From: CAVOAK01 sp963664465
Lineage (GTDB): Bacteria; Pseudomonadota; Alphaproteobacteria; UBA8366; CAVOAK01
DNA: 64,000 bases
Assembly (NCBI GenBank): GCA_963664465.2
Contig: CAXXSU010000012.1
Coordinates: forward strand, 22,628-86,627
Direction of reading: 5' to 3'
Positions within the stretch are counted from its first letter, which is position 1, and each line of letters begins with the position of its first letter. Positions 1-8,174 of the stretch are shown piece by piece. The position numbers and the translations under genes were made by a program. The notes beneath the pieces are model-generated. The model did not search any database. It worked only from the letters and a program-made list of their open reading frames with translations, and was not told where the DNA came from.

Positions 1-1
1 C

Positions 2-397
2 TATCTCCGCATTGAGCCGAAACATGGTGTTATCGAAGTCGGACACATCGCCTATTCCCCCGCATTGCAAAGGACAGCGGCCGCTACCGAAGCCATGTAC
101 TTGATGATGAAGCGGGTGTTCAGCGAGTCAGGATACCGGCGCTATGAATGGAAGTGCGATGCATTGAATGCGGCCTCGCGACGGGCGGCAGAACGTTATG
201 GCTTCACCTATGACGGGCTATTCGAACAGGCGCTGGTCCACAAGGGACGTAACCGCGACACGGCGTGGTACTCCATTCTTGACCGCGATTGGGCACAGAT
301 CGAACAGGCCTATGAAGCCTGGCTCGATCCAGGCAACTTTGATGGGGAAGGAGCGCAACGACAGCGCCTGGCGGATTTGATTGCCCAGGCGCGATAA
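2..397 (+). CDS. GNAT N-acetyltransferase, 5' end outside window
   Basis: The reading frame is open from base 2, so the N-terminus lies outside the window. The visible 131 residues match the C-terminal half of a RimJ/RimL-type GNAT acetyltransferase: a strand ending GHIAYSP, then the acetyl-CoA-binding helix region (ATEAMYLMMKRVF), then CDALNAASRRAAERYGF, the usual strand-helix motif in which Asn-Ala-Ala-Ser precedes the last helix. These enzymes move an acetyl group from acetyl-CoA to an amine; the substrate cannot be told. The N-terminal part of the acetyl-CoA site is not visible. Confidence 0.85.
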   Translation, partial: YLRIEPKHGVIEVGHIAYSPALQRTAAATEAMYLMMKRVFSESGYRRYEWKCDALNAASRRAAERYGFTYDGLFEQALVHKGRNRDTAWYSILDRDWAQIEQAYEAWLDPGNFDGEGAQRQRLADLIAQAR

Positions 398-512
398 AGC
401 GTATCCCGACCGGCTGACGACGCCTGAGAAACGTCGCTGAGGACAGGCGACAGCGCATGCGCCCAGCCCATATCGTCTTGGTCAAGTACAGCTGACTAAA
501 GTGACTGCAAGA

Positions 513-632
513 AATGTCCGCTTCTGGCTAAAAGCAGACACACCGAGCATGCCGAAATTGAGTCTGCTTACCAGCCTAAAGCGGACATTTTTGCCGGCAG
601 TGATTTATGTCTGCTTATGACCCAAAGCGGAC
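513..632. repeat. hairpin repeat cluster 1 (three units)
   Basis: Three imperfect palindromes of about 25 bases lie in a row at 513-540, 562-589 and 608-632. Each has the pattern (T)GTCCGCTT or (T)GTCTGCTT, a 6-8 base centre such as CTGGCTAA or ATGACCC, then AAAGCGGAC(A) or its variant, so each can fold into a hairpin. The same arrangement recurs at about 2030, 2809 and 4735, always between genes. It resembles a REP-type intergenic repeat. No coding role is seen. Confidence 0.75.
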
Positions 633-681
633 GTATGCGGGATCGGCGTCTGCGCGTTGCAGTGGGCAGCCCATTGCTGAG

Positions 682-1779
682 CTATTTCCACACCTGCTTG
701 GCGACCCGCATGATGTTCTCGCCAAGGATGCCGCGCACCTCCATCTCGCTGAAACCGTGATCGAGCATGGCTTCGGTCAGATAGGGCATGTCCAACGGTT
801 CGAAGTGCCGGACCCATTGCCAGTCCGGTCCAATTGACTTGCCGCCCGACGCATGGAGATACGCCGCCTGGTGCAGGTCCTGCCTGTTGAATATGCCGCC
901 AAAAAGAGTGGACTTCGCCGCCATCTCCGGGTCGATGGGCGTTGCCGGCACGGGCTCAAAGTCGCCCCGTGGGGGTTCGTTAGCCTCGCAGTCGGTGCCG
1001 ATTCCCACATGTTCGGTGCCCACCAATTCGGCCACGTAGACGATATGCTTCAGTACGGTTTCCGGCGAGGCCTTGTTGTTGCCGAGGAAGACGCCGACAC
1101 CGTTGATGCAAATGACGCCGCCCGATTTGGCGCAAGCCTTGATCTGGTCGTCCTTGATGTTGCGGGGATGGTCCCACAACGCGCGCGGGTTCGAGTGCGA
1201 GAAGATAACCGGGTCTTTCGAGACCTCGAACATGTCCATCGTCGTGCGGTAGCCGGTGTGGGTTGCATCGACGATCATGCCGACGCGGTTCATCTCCTCG
1301 ATCAACGCAACGCCGAAGCGGGAGAGCCCGACGTCGGTACGCTCCATGCCGCCGTCGCCGACGACATTCTTGATGTTGTAGGCCATCAGCATGTGGCGAA
1401 CGCCGAGCTTATAATAAGTCTCCACCATGTTGAGATCGCTCTCGACGGGATTCGTGCCCTGGAAATGGAAGACAATCGCAAGCTTGCCGTCGCGCTTGGC
1501 CGATTCGATGTCCGCGAACCGGTCTACGAGGACGAACTTGTCTGGGTTGGCGAGGAAATACGCGCGTTCGCCAGCGATGGCCTTGATCGCGCCGTCCAAC
1601 CCGTGCCAGTCGACCGAGACAGTGAGAGACGCCAAAGTGTAGCCGTGCCCAGCCGCGTGTTCGACCATGCGGTGTTTATTCTCTAAGTCGTCCTGATACC
1701 CCCAAGGCAACATCATGTCCCAGACATGCGCATCTTTGTGGAGCCGAGCGGCTTCAGTCGACACATTCCATTCGGCCAT
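682..1779 (-). CDS. M19 family (renal-type) membrane dipeptidase
   Basis: A 365-residue zinc dipeptidase of peptidase family M19, which hydrolyses dipeptides, often including D-residue substrates. The start chosen is the ATG at 1779 (MAEWNVSTEAARLHKDAHVW); an upstream in-frame ATG at 1935 would add 52 residues with no family resemblance. Metal-site motifs are visible: His-x-x-Asp in AHVWD near the N-terminus, DATHTG and FSHSNPRAL mid-protein, and the conserved WDHPRNIKDD loop that follows. Length is typical. It stands alone, with hairpin repeats on both sides, so no operon context helps to define the substrate. Confidence 0.88.
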   Translation of the reverse strand: MAEWNVSTEAARLHKDAHVWDMMLPWGYQDDLENKHRMVEHAAGHGYTLASLTVSVDWHGLDGAIKAIAGERAYFLANPDKFVLVDRFADIESAKRDGKLAIVFHFQGTNPVESDLNMVETYYKLGVRHMLMAYNIKNVVGDGGMERTDVGLSRFGVALIEEMNRVGMIVDATHTGYRTTMDMFEVSKDPVIFSHSNPRALWDHPRNIKDDQIKACAKSGGVICINGVGVFLGNNKASPETVLKHIVYVAELVGTEHVGIGTDCEANEPPRGDFEPVPATPIDPEMAAKSTLFGGIFNRQDLHQAAYLHASGGKSIGPDWQWVRHFEPLDMPYLTEAMLDHGFSEMEVRGILGENIMRVAKQVWK

Positions 1780-2029
1780 TGGAGTCAACCTTACCTCTGG
1801 TCGCCGCCGGAGCGGCGGCCCGTTTTCGACCGGTGCATCAAAGTCCACGCCGTCGGCGCGCTGCGTGAGTCGGAGTGTAGCACAGCGGAGTCTGGCGAAA
1901 TTCATCAGCCGCACAGTTTGATTGCCGGTCGCCAATCCCGCAAAGCGACCGGCGGCGAGCTCCGCATCGTCGTCCCGTTTCTTAGCGTCAGCGGTTAGAT
2001 ATATTTTGGCTGAATTTATGGACGCTGAA

Positions 2030-2148
2030 CTTCCGCTTCTGGCTACAAGCGGACCATCCTCGTGAAGTGCGAAAACGTCTGCTTTTGACTAAAAGCAGAC
2101 ATTCGTAACGAGTTGCTCGAAGATCTGCTTATGACCCAAAGCGGGCAG
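2030..2148. repeat. hairpin repeat cluster 2, within a 447-bp gap
   Basis: The gap 1780-2226 holds no convincing gene. Its centre carries three units of the same palindromic family as at 513-632: about 2030-2056 (CCGCTTCTGGCTACAAGCGG), 2075-2104 (GTCTGCTTTTGACTAAAAGC) and 2122-2148 (TCTGCTTATGACCCAAAGCG). Spacing between units is about 18-20 bases, as in cluster 1. The remainder of the gap is presumably promoter sequence for the dipeptidase, although no clear -35/-10 pair was recognised. Confidence 0.75.
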
Positions 2149-2226
2149 TGGCGGGGCGGGTTCGCACCGCCGATTATCTTTGCTCTGTTGTGTGCCGATA
2201 TGCTGCAGGCCCGAGTTCACGAAAGT

Positions 2227-2721
2227 TTAGGATGAGGGAGCGAGGCTGCTTTTATTATCAGCATATTCCTCCAAGGCCGTCGGTTCATTCGGACGCCTGA
2301 AGATAAACAGCCCCCACCGTGCGGCAATCTGCCATTGGTTGCCGACGCGTCGAAATTTTGCGTAGTGATCGACGAGCCGGTGTGGACCGTCGAATTGCAG
2401 CGGGCCGTCCATATCCTCTCTTCGCCCTTCGCGCGAGTAACTGACTGTGTTGTAAGCTTGCGCTTCAGCGTGATCCTCGTCGATAACGTTGACAACCATG
2501 TTGGTCAGCACATGGCGAATCGTATCGTTGCCGAGGCAGCCATGTAGGGCTTCCAGAAGCTCGTCCCGTCCCTTGAGTTCGAGTCCGGCATAATCCCAAC
2601 TGACGTCTTCGGTGAAGAGTTGAGCGGCCTTTTCGAACTCGTGGTGGTCAACGTAGTGATAGCACTGCCGCCAGACCTTCTGGCAATCCCACTCGATTGC
2701 GCGTTCTTCATCGCGTGTCAT
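2227..2721 (-). CDS. SnoaL-like / nuclear transport factor 2 fold protein
   Basis: A 164-residue protein of the SnoaL-like (NTF2 fold) superfamily, small alpha-beta cone proteins used as isomerases, hydratases, dehydratases or unknown enzymes. Recognisable parts are the early helix YHYVDHHEFEKAAQLFTEDV, then GRDELLEALHG, then RHVLTNMVVNV and the C-terminal strand RVGNQWQIAARWGLFIFRRP. The ATG at 2721 is preferred over one at 2790 because GGAG lies about ten bases upstream. No catalytic residues can be assigned with confidence. It is unlinked to other metabolic genes. Confidence 0.75.
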   Translation of the reverse strand: MTRDEERAIEWDCQKVWRQCYHYVDHHEFEKAAQLFTEDVSWDYAGLELKGRDELLEALHGCLGNDTIRHVLTNMVVNVIDEDHAEAQAYNTVSYSREGRREDMDGPLQFDGPHRLVDHYAKFRRVGNQWQIAARWGLFIFRRPNEPTALEEYADNKSSLAPSS

Positions 2722-2808
2722 CACTGATTGCTCCGTCGCTACTGAAATTAGGCTGGTGAGGAAGTTTAGCCGGGCTGCCGCCGCCGACACAATCGCGGTT
2801 GATCGTCA

Positions 2809-2869
2809 ACGTCCGCTTTTGGCTAAGAGCGGACCATTTGCGTGAGGCCGGGATACGTCCGCTTATGAC
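2809..2869. repeat. hairpin repeat cluster 3, left part (split by IS30)
   Basis: One complete unit (2809-2836, CGTCCGCTTTTGGCTAAGAG then CGGACCA) is followed by the left arm of a second unit, CGTCCGCTTATGAC, that ends at 2869. The missing right arm, CCAAAGCGGACATTCG, resumes at 4100. The IS30 element therefore sits exactly in the loop of the second hairpin. Confidence 0.75.
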
Positions 2870-4097
2870 TGCTGCCTCAACCGGTCGATGCAACACAAGC
2901 GTTGAATCTCTCTGCCGGTGTTTCAAACCCCAAGGTTTTGCGTGGCCGTTCGTTGAGCTGACGCGCCACTTTGTTCAGATGAGCCTGCGAGTATACCGAC
3001 ACGTCGGTGCCTTTGGGGAAGTACTGTCTGAGCAGGCCATTAGTGTTCTCATTGGAACCCCGTTGCCACGGGCTTTGCGGATCACAGAAGTAGACATCGA
3101 TGTCGGTCGCCAGGCTGAACCGGCGATGGTCCGCGAGTTCCTTGCCCCGGTCCCAGGTCAGGGACTTGTAGAGCTCGGTCGGCAGCTTCCTCGCCTGCCT
3201 GATGAGCGCGGATACCACTGTCAGGGTTTCCTTGTTGGCAACCTTTACCAACATCACGTAACGCGTTTGACGTTCGACCAGGGTCGCGATGTAGCTGTTC
3301 TTCGATCCCGACAACAGATCACCTTCCCAGTGACCCGGCACCGCCCGATCTTCGACCGAGGCCGGGCGCTCACGGATCGACACCATGTCCGTGATTTGAC
3401 CCCGGCCAACGCCTTTCCGGCGCGCCTCTTTCGAGCGTCGGATCGTACGCTTCGATCGAAGATGCTGAAGCAGCTCCTTCTTAAGCACACCGCGGGCTTG
3501 AACAAACAAACTGCGATAGATCGTCTCGTGAGACACCTGATAAGACCCAGCTCCTGGATGCGCTCGCTTGAGCCATCCGGCGATCTGCTCCGGTGACCAG
3601 TTCAACCCGAGCTTCATCGCCACCACCCGCCGCATCCCCGAACTCAGTGCCAGCTTACATCGCTTCGGGCGTCGCGCTCGAGCCCAGGCCATGTCATCGG
3701 CAAGCGCGGCACGATACTGATCATAACCGCCATTGCGGCGAACTTCCCGGCTCACCGTCGAGGGCGACCGGCTCAGCAACAACGCCATCGATCGGATCGA
3801 GTGCCGGGCCACGATCCCCCGTGAGATCTCCTCGCGTTCCCATAGGCTCAACGCCAGCCGCGAGCGCCGTCGTGGCGAAGGCCGGATCCCGCCGTGCGGC
3901 GATAGTTGGAAATAAATCGACGACGACGGCTTACCAAACACCCGACCAATCGCCTTCAACGACTCCCCGCGTTGCCAGCGGTCCCAAAGCTCCGTCTTCT
4001 CTGCCGAACTGAACCCTCGACCATTTCTTCGCGTCATCTGCATACACTCCATCTCTTCGTTCAAGATAAAGTGTTGCGTCGACCCATTGAGATCGCC
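2870..4097 (-). mobile_element. IS30-family insertion sequence
   Basis: An element of about 1.23 kb. The ends are related inverted repeats: the left end reads CTCAACCGGTCGATGCAACA and the reverse complement of the right end reads CTCAATGGGTCGACGCAACA, matching the ends of the second IS30 element at 47465-48936. Its only gene is the transposase on the minus strand. It lies inside a hairpin repeat; joining 2869 to 4100 recreates the repeat. A clear target duplication is not visible, so the ends are given to within 2-3 bases. Confidence 0.85.
2877..4052 (-). CDS. IS30-family transposase
   Basis: A DDE transposase of about 391 residues. The N-terminus has helix-turn-helix segments (SSAEKTELWDRWQRG and SPSTVSREVRRNGG). 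The catalytic core shows the three acidic positions in PGHWEGDLL, LTWDRGKELADH and WQRGSNENTNGLL; the last two are spaced as usual for IS30. The frame extends upstream to 4112, but that part lies in host repeat DNA, so an ATG at 4052 (or 4037) inside the element is preferred. The gene looks intact. Confidence 0.93.
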   Translation of the reverse strand: MECMQMTRRNGRGFSSAEKTELWDRWQRGESLKAIGRVFGKPSSSIYFQLSPHGGIRPSPRRRSRLALSLWEREEISRGIVARHSIRSMALLLSRSPSTVSREVRRNGGYDQYRAALADDMAWARARRPKRCKLALSSGMRRVVAMKLGLNWSPEQIAGWLKRAHPGAGSYQVSHETIYRSLFVQARGVLKKELLQHLRSKRTIRRSKEARRKGVGRGQITDMVSIRERPASVEDRAVPGHWEGDLLSGSKNSYIATLVERQTRYVMLVKVANKETLTVVSALIRQARKLPTELYKSLTWDRGKELADHRRFSLATDIDVYFCDPQSPWQRGSNENTNGLLRQYFPKGTDVSVYSQAHLNKVARQLNERPRKTLGFETPAERFNACVASTG

Positions 4098-4220
4098 ATC
4101 CAAAGCGGACATTCGAAAGCCACTGTCGATCTCGACCCACGACGGCGTAATCTGACTGGCCCGGCGCCGGCCAAACCTTTATATTGCCTCGTTCCCAACC
4201 TTGCGCGGATGGATCATCAC

Positions 4221-4511
4221 ATGAGTGATCAGGACGTCAACACCCTCGCCACGCAAATCGCCAACCAGTTCATTGAAGTTGCCAATTCACGGATCGATGA
4301 TGGTATTGATCCCCACGCTGTCGCCACCGGCATGCGCCATGCGGCGGCCAACTTCTCGGCGTTTGTCGCCACCCAAGGCAGCATTGACCCCAAGCTCCTG
4401 GTTGGTGAGTTCGCCGAGGTGCTCGATTTCTACGTGAAACGCAATCAGCCGGCGAAAGACACCGCAACCGGCCTCGTTCAGCTCATCGATCAGGCCAAGA
4501 ACGAGATTTGA
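4221..4511 (+). CDS. hypothetical small helical protein
   Basis: A 96-residue acidic protein beginning MSDQDVNTLATQIANQFIEV. It looks all-helical. The segment FIEVANSRIDDG...ATGMRHAAANFSAFV resembles the helix pair of DUF3144-like small proteins, but I only offer that as a possibility. An in-frame ATG 12 bases upstream is an alternative start. No ribosome-binding site is clear. A TATAT-rich stretch near 4180 could be part of its promoter. It is convergent with the small gene ending at 4483. Confidence 0.6.
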   Translation: MSDQDVNTLATQIANQFIEVANSRIDDGIDPHAVATGMRHAAANFSAFVATQGSIDPKLLVGEFAEVLDFYVKRNQPAKDTATGLVQLIDQAKNEI

Positions 4512-4677
4512 TTAGGCCTGGGTTCCAGTGAATTTCGGCGCTTTTTCTGGACCACATCAGGCCACGGTTGATCAGCGATTTCATTTCCGACCACGGCTCG
4601 CCCTTTCGGGTTGGCGTGAACCGCCCAGCCTCCAAAAATCGTTCTAGGCACTCGATCTGACGGCGTCCTAGCTTCAT
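4483..4677 (-). CDS. hypothetical small basic protein
   Basis: A 64-residue basic protein (MKLGRRQIECLERFLEAGRF...). The start is supported by a strong GGGAGATGGGGA immediately upstream of the ATG at 4677. The sequence looks like a small DNA-binding or phage-type protein, but no family was recognised. Its 3' end overlaps the convergent gene 4221-4511 by 29 bases. It may be a real gene or a chance frame; the ribosome-binding site is the main argument for it. Confidence 0.45.
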   Translation of the reverse strand: MKLGRRQIECLERFLEAGRFTPTRKGEPWSEMKSLINRGLMWSRKSAEIHWNPGLIKSRSWPDR

Positions 4678-4734
4678 TCCCCATCTCCCGGTGTGCAAAC
4701 GGACGTTTCTAAAAAGTCTAGATCATGCTGGTCG

Positions 4735-4857
4735 AATGTCCGCTTATGGCTAATAGCAGACCATCAAGGTGACGTGTGGATACGTCTGCTTTGCCCCTGA
4801 AAGCCGACGTCGGGAAGGTGGTCGCTGTATGTCGGCTTGTGACCCAAAGCGGACATT
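4735..4857. repeat. hairpin repeat cluster 4, within a 317-bp gap
   Basis: Three units: 4735-4762 (AATGTCCGCTTATGGCTAAT then AGCAGACC), 4782-4810 (ACGTCTGCTTTGCCCCTGAA then AGCCGACGT) and 4829-4857 (ATGTCGGCTTGTGACCCAAA then GCGGACATT). Same family and same three-unit spacing as clusters 1 and 2. The rest of 4678-4994 has no gene. Confidence 0.75.
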
Positions 4858-5093
4858 ATCTGAACAAGCCCACAACTCTATCGGCCCCTCCCACGTGCGG
4901 GTGTCACGTTTAGCTCGAATTCATTGAATTCCTCTTGTCCTTGACAGGAAACTTGTAGTCAGCACGATGTCCAAAGATGGGATGAAGCGGAGCGATGGAT
5001 CAGGTCGAATCCGAGGAGTATTTATCTTTCTATTACCGTTCTGGAGCGCCTGAGAAGGCTCCAGATGCCTTGGCTTATATTGCTAATTCGGAT

Positions 5094-6132
5094 ATAGGGT
5101 ATCCTATTCGCTCTCGCAGTGGCAAGATGTTGTGATGGCCGAGAATACTGCCCATCCCGTTGGCGGGATCGATTACCCTCGCACGCTTATGGAATTTGAC
5201 GACTGGTTCGCTTCTGAGGCCGCCTGTGCGGATTTTCTTCGGCGTGTCCGTTGGCCTGCCGGGTTTCGGTGTCCGGCCTGCGGGGGAACCGAGGCGTGGG
5301 TGACGGCCAGGGGCCAACAGCGATGTGCGGGATGCCAACGTCAGACGTCGCCGACCGCGGGGACGATCTTCGAGGGTACGCGGAAACCGTTGCGGCTTTG
5401 GTTCCAGGCGATGTGGTATGTGACGAATCAGAAGCACGGCGTCAGTGCGCTTGGGGTTCAACGAATACTCGGCCTGGGCGGTTATCAAACGGCTTGGACA
5501 TGGCTCCATAAGCTGCGCCGGGCCATGGTTCGACCGGGCAGAGAGCTTCTGAATGGCGAGGTCGAGGTCGACGAAACCTATGTGGGCGGCCGGGAGGTTG
5601 GCGTTACGGGGCGGAAAACAAACAAGAAATCGATTGTCGCGATTGCCGCCGAAATCCGGGGTCGGGGCACCGGTCGTATCCGCATGGCGCGTGTCGAGGA
5701 CGCATCCGCCGAGAGCCTCATTCCTTTCGTCCAAACGGCTGTGTGCCCGGGAGCAACGATTCGAACCGATGGCTGGCGAGCCTACAACGGTCTCACGGGA
5801 GTCGGCTTCGAACACCAGCCGAAAAATATTTCCGCCAGCGGCGACCCAGCCCACATTGTCATGCCCCAAGTTCATCGGGTAGCCGGCCTCCTTGATCGGT
5901 GGTGGCTGGGTATTCACCATGGGGCTATTAGCGCCTCCCAGCTTGATTACTATCTGGACGAGTTCACGTTCCGCTTCAATCGCCGCCGATCCAAAGCTCG
6001 CGGCCTCCTGTTCTATCGACTCCTCCAGCAAGCAGTGCAACTGGAGCCCGTGCCATACAAGAAGCTCGTCGGGGGCAGACCCAGCCCTGCCCCCCAGATC
6101 TAGGCACTACGAGAGCGAATAGGATACCCTAT
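5094..6132 (+). mobile_element. IS1595-family insertion sequence, copy A
   Basis: 1039 bp, bounded by perfect inverted repeats starting ATAGGGTATCCTATTCGCTC at both ends (one base differs inside, CTCTCGCAGT versus CTCTCGTAGT). It is flanked by an 8-bp direct repeat ATTCGGAT at 5086-5093 and 6133-6140, the length expected for IS1595-family transposition. One transposase gene. It interrupts the gene starting at 4995. Confidence 0.95.
5132..6103 (+). CDS. IS1595-family transposase (copy A)
   Basis: A 322-323 residue transposase; GTG 5132 and ATG 5135 are both possible starts. The N-terminus carries a zinc ribbon, with Cys pairs in RCPACGGTEAW and QRCAGCQRQ. The ISXO2-like catalytic domain follows, with the conserved EVEVDETYVGG, then IRTDGWRAYNGL, and the C-terminal FTFRFNRRRSKARG. 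The protein is identical to those of copies B and C. The frame is intact, so the enzyme is probably functional. Confidence 0.95.
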   Translation: MMAENTAHPVGGIDYPRTLMEFDDWFASEAACADFLRRVRWPAGFRCPACGGTEAWVTARGQQRCAGCQRQTSPTAGTIFEGTRKPLRLWFQAMWYVTNQKHGVSALGVQRILGLGGYQTAWTWLHKLRRAMVRPGRELLNGEVEVDETYVGGREVGVTGRKTNKKSIVAIAAEIRGRGTGRIRMARVEDASAESLIPFVQTAVCPGATIRTDGWRAYNGLTGVGFEHQPKNISASGDPAHIVMPQVHRVAGLLDRWWLGIHHGAISASQLDYYLDEFTFRFNRRRSKARGLLFYRLLQQAVQLEPVPYKKLVGGRPSPAPQI

Positions 6133-7135
6133 ATTCGGATTTCCTGGACCAGATGACACCTCACGAAACTGGGCCGCTGATTTTCCTGTTCACTCGGATT
6201 GCAGAAGACAGACCAAACGTCATTAGAGGATACGAGTCGGTTCTGGAGGAAGCTAATGCTGAGGGCCGACGCTTCATTCTATCTTTGCTTGGAGAGGCAG
6301 GTGACGGGAAGACTAGGGATTTCTTGAAATCGGTGATTAGCGATCCAGTCTATGTGGCGGAACACTTCTACATCGACGAAGCGATTGCCCGCCTCTCAAA
6401 TCAGGAACGCATCGAGCCTCTTCGGCAAGAAATCAAGATGGGTGGAGATCTTGACCTGCTTTGGGCTGAGTTCAGCTTCAATGGCAGCTTGCAAGCAGTG
6501 AGTACGATTATCCAGGTACTCGATTGGCCCGACATTATTCGAGAAAAACTGGACGCCTGGTTGCGCTCCGACCACTGGCCAATATTTTCCGGTATTTCAA
6601 GATTGTTGCGACGACGACGTCTCGAGCGGCTCCAATATATTGCAGGCATCGAATGCGATTCTGATGGAAGGCGGATTGAGACGAATGTTGACTTGGACTG
6701 CTTGAGCACCGTTCAGGGTATGGAATTCAGAGATGACCGATTCAACGAAATACGAAAGGTCCTGCCAATCGACTTGTCCGAGGAGGAAGTGATCCATGTG
6801 GCCGTGAAGGGCACCGCAAAATGGTCCTTGATAGGTTACGCGAGGCGACACCCATCGGTGCTGCAGAAATGCGAAGAGGAAATCCAGCGGAGAGATGGCA
6901 GTGCTCGGCTCGCGTTACTCGAGATTGTAGCGGTTGCCCGCTTCTACGTGGCAGCTGCGGAATCGGAAGCTGAGCTCGATCGACTAACAAAGTTGCGCGC
7001 CGGAGATAGCCCGATCCAGGAGTACGCTCGAGATCAACTTTTAGAAGCGGCCCGCACCTGCGCACAGAAGTTTGAGTCTGCAACATCCTATGTTTCAAGA
7101 ATCATTTCTCGGGACTTGACCAATGAAAGTAATGA

Positions 7136-8174
7136 ATATGGTATCCTATTCGCTCTCGTAGTGGCAAGATGTTGTGATGGCCGAGAATACTGCCCATCCC
7201 GTTGGCGGGATCGATTACCCTCGCACGCTTATGGAATTTGACGACTGGTTCGCTTCTGAGGCCGCCTGTGCGGATTTTCTTCGGCGTGTCCGTTGGCCTG
7301 CCGGGTTTCGGTGTCCGGCCTGCGGGGGAACCGAGGCGTGGGTGACGGCCAGGGGCCAACAGCGATGTGCGGGATGCCAACGTCAGACGTCGCCGACCGC
7401 GGGGACGATCTTCGAGGGTACGCGGAAACCGTTGCGGCTTTGGTTCCAGGCGATGTGGTATGTGACGAATCAGAAGCACGGCGTCAGTGCGCTTGGGGTT
7501 CAACGAATACTCGGCCTGGGCGGTTATCAAACGGCTTGGACATGGCTCCATAAGCTGCGCCGGGCCATGGTTCGACCGGGCAGAGAGCTTCTGAATGGCG
7601 AGGTCGAGGTCGACGAAACCTATGTGGGCGGCCGGGAGGTTGGCGTTACGGGGCGGAAAACAAACAAGAAATCGATTGTCGCGATTGCCGCCGAAATCCG
7701 GGGTCGGGGCACCGGTCGTATCCGCATGGCGCGTGTCGAGGACGCATCCGCCGAGAGCCTCATTCCTTTCGTCCAAACGGCTGTGTGCCCGGGAGCAACG
7801 ATTCGAACCGATGGCTGGCGAGCCTACAACGGTCTCACGGGAGTCGGCTTCGAACACCAGCCGAAAAATATTTCCGCCAGCGGCGACCCAGCCCACATTG
7901 TCATGCCCCAAGTTCATCGGGTAGCCGGCCTCCTTGATCGGTGGTGGCTGGGTATTCACCATGGGGCTATTAGCGCCTCCCAGCTTGATTACTATCTGGA
8001 CGAGTTCACGTTCCGCTTCAATCGCCGCCGATCCAAAGCTCGCGGCCTCCTGTTCTATCGACTCCTCCAGCAAGCAGTGCAACTGGAGCCCGTGCCATAC
8101 AAGAAGCTCGTCGGGGGCAGACCCAGCCCTGCCCCCCAGATCTAGGCACTACGAGAGCGAATAGGATACCCTAT
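7136..8174 (+). mobile_element. IS1595-family insertion sequence, copy B
   Basis: 1039 bp like copies A and C, but the left terminus reads ATATGGTATCC instead of ATAGGGTATCC, a one-base difference at position four. The eight bases outside the ends (AGTAATGA on the left, TCGGTCAA on the right) do not match, so there is no target duplication. The left side is a gene missing its 3' end and the right side a gene missing its 5' end, so this copy marks a recombination or deletion joint. Confidence 0.93.
7174..8145 (+). CDS. IS1595-family transposase (copy B)
   Basis: 323 residues, identical in protein sequence to copies A (5132-6103) and C (37213-38184): N-terminal zinc ribbon, then the IS1595 catalytic domain with EVEVDETYVGG. 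Intact. The identity of three copies points to recent spread or gene conversion. Confidence 0.95.
   Translation: MMAENTAHPVGGIDYPRTLMEFDDWFASEAACADFLRRVRWPAGFRCPACGGTEAWVTARGQQRCAGCQRQTSPTAGTIFEGTRKPLRLWFQAMWYVTNQKHGVSALGVQRILGLGGYQTAWTWLHKLRRAMVRPGRELLNGEVEVDETYVGGREVGVTGRKTNKKSIVAIAAEIRGRGTGRIRMARVEDASAESLIPFVQTAVCPGATIRTDGWRAYNGLTGVGFEHQPKNISASGDPAHIVMPQVHRVAGLLDRWWLGIHHGAISASQLDYYLDEFTFRFNRRRSKARGLLFYRLLQQAVQLEPVPYKKLVGGRPSPAPQI

Larger units (their letters stand above)
4995..7135 (+). pseudogene. unrecognised gene, interrupted and truncated by IS1595 copies
   Basis: Coding starts at ATG 4995 (GGAG five bases upstream; MDQVESEEYLSFYYRSGAPE...), runs to 5093, is interrupted by IS1595 copy A, and resumes in the same frame at 6141 once one copy of the 8-bp duplication is removed. 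It is then cut off at 7135 by copy B, after about 364 codons, with no natural stop. The protein is acidic and helical, with segments such as FILSLLGEAGDGKTRDFLKS, which superficially suggests a P-loop but lacks the GxxxxGK spacing. No family was recognised. The helical, repeat-like character would fit an immunity- or HEAT-like protein, but that is speculation. The rest of the gene is not present in the window. Confidence 0.8.

Noticed and set aside
513..632. CRISPR array
   Set aside because: Units are palindromic, unequal and few, with no cas genes; better as REP-type hairpins.
853..1686. 277-codon plus-strand frame opposite the M19 dipeptidase
   Set aside because: The dipeptidase has matching family motifs; this is its antisense.
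5075..6040. Long open frame opposite the IS1595 transposase (also at 7102-8082 and 37276-38274)
   Set aside because: It runs antisense to a clear transposase in all three copies, has no family resemblance and runs out of the element; it is a shadow frame.
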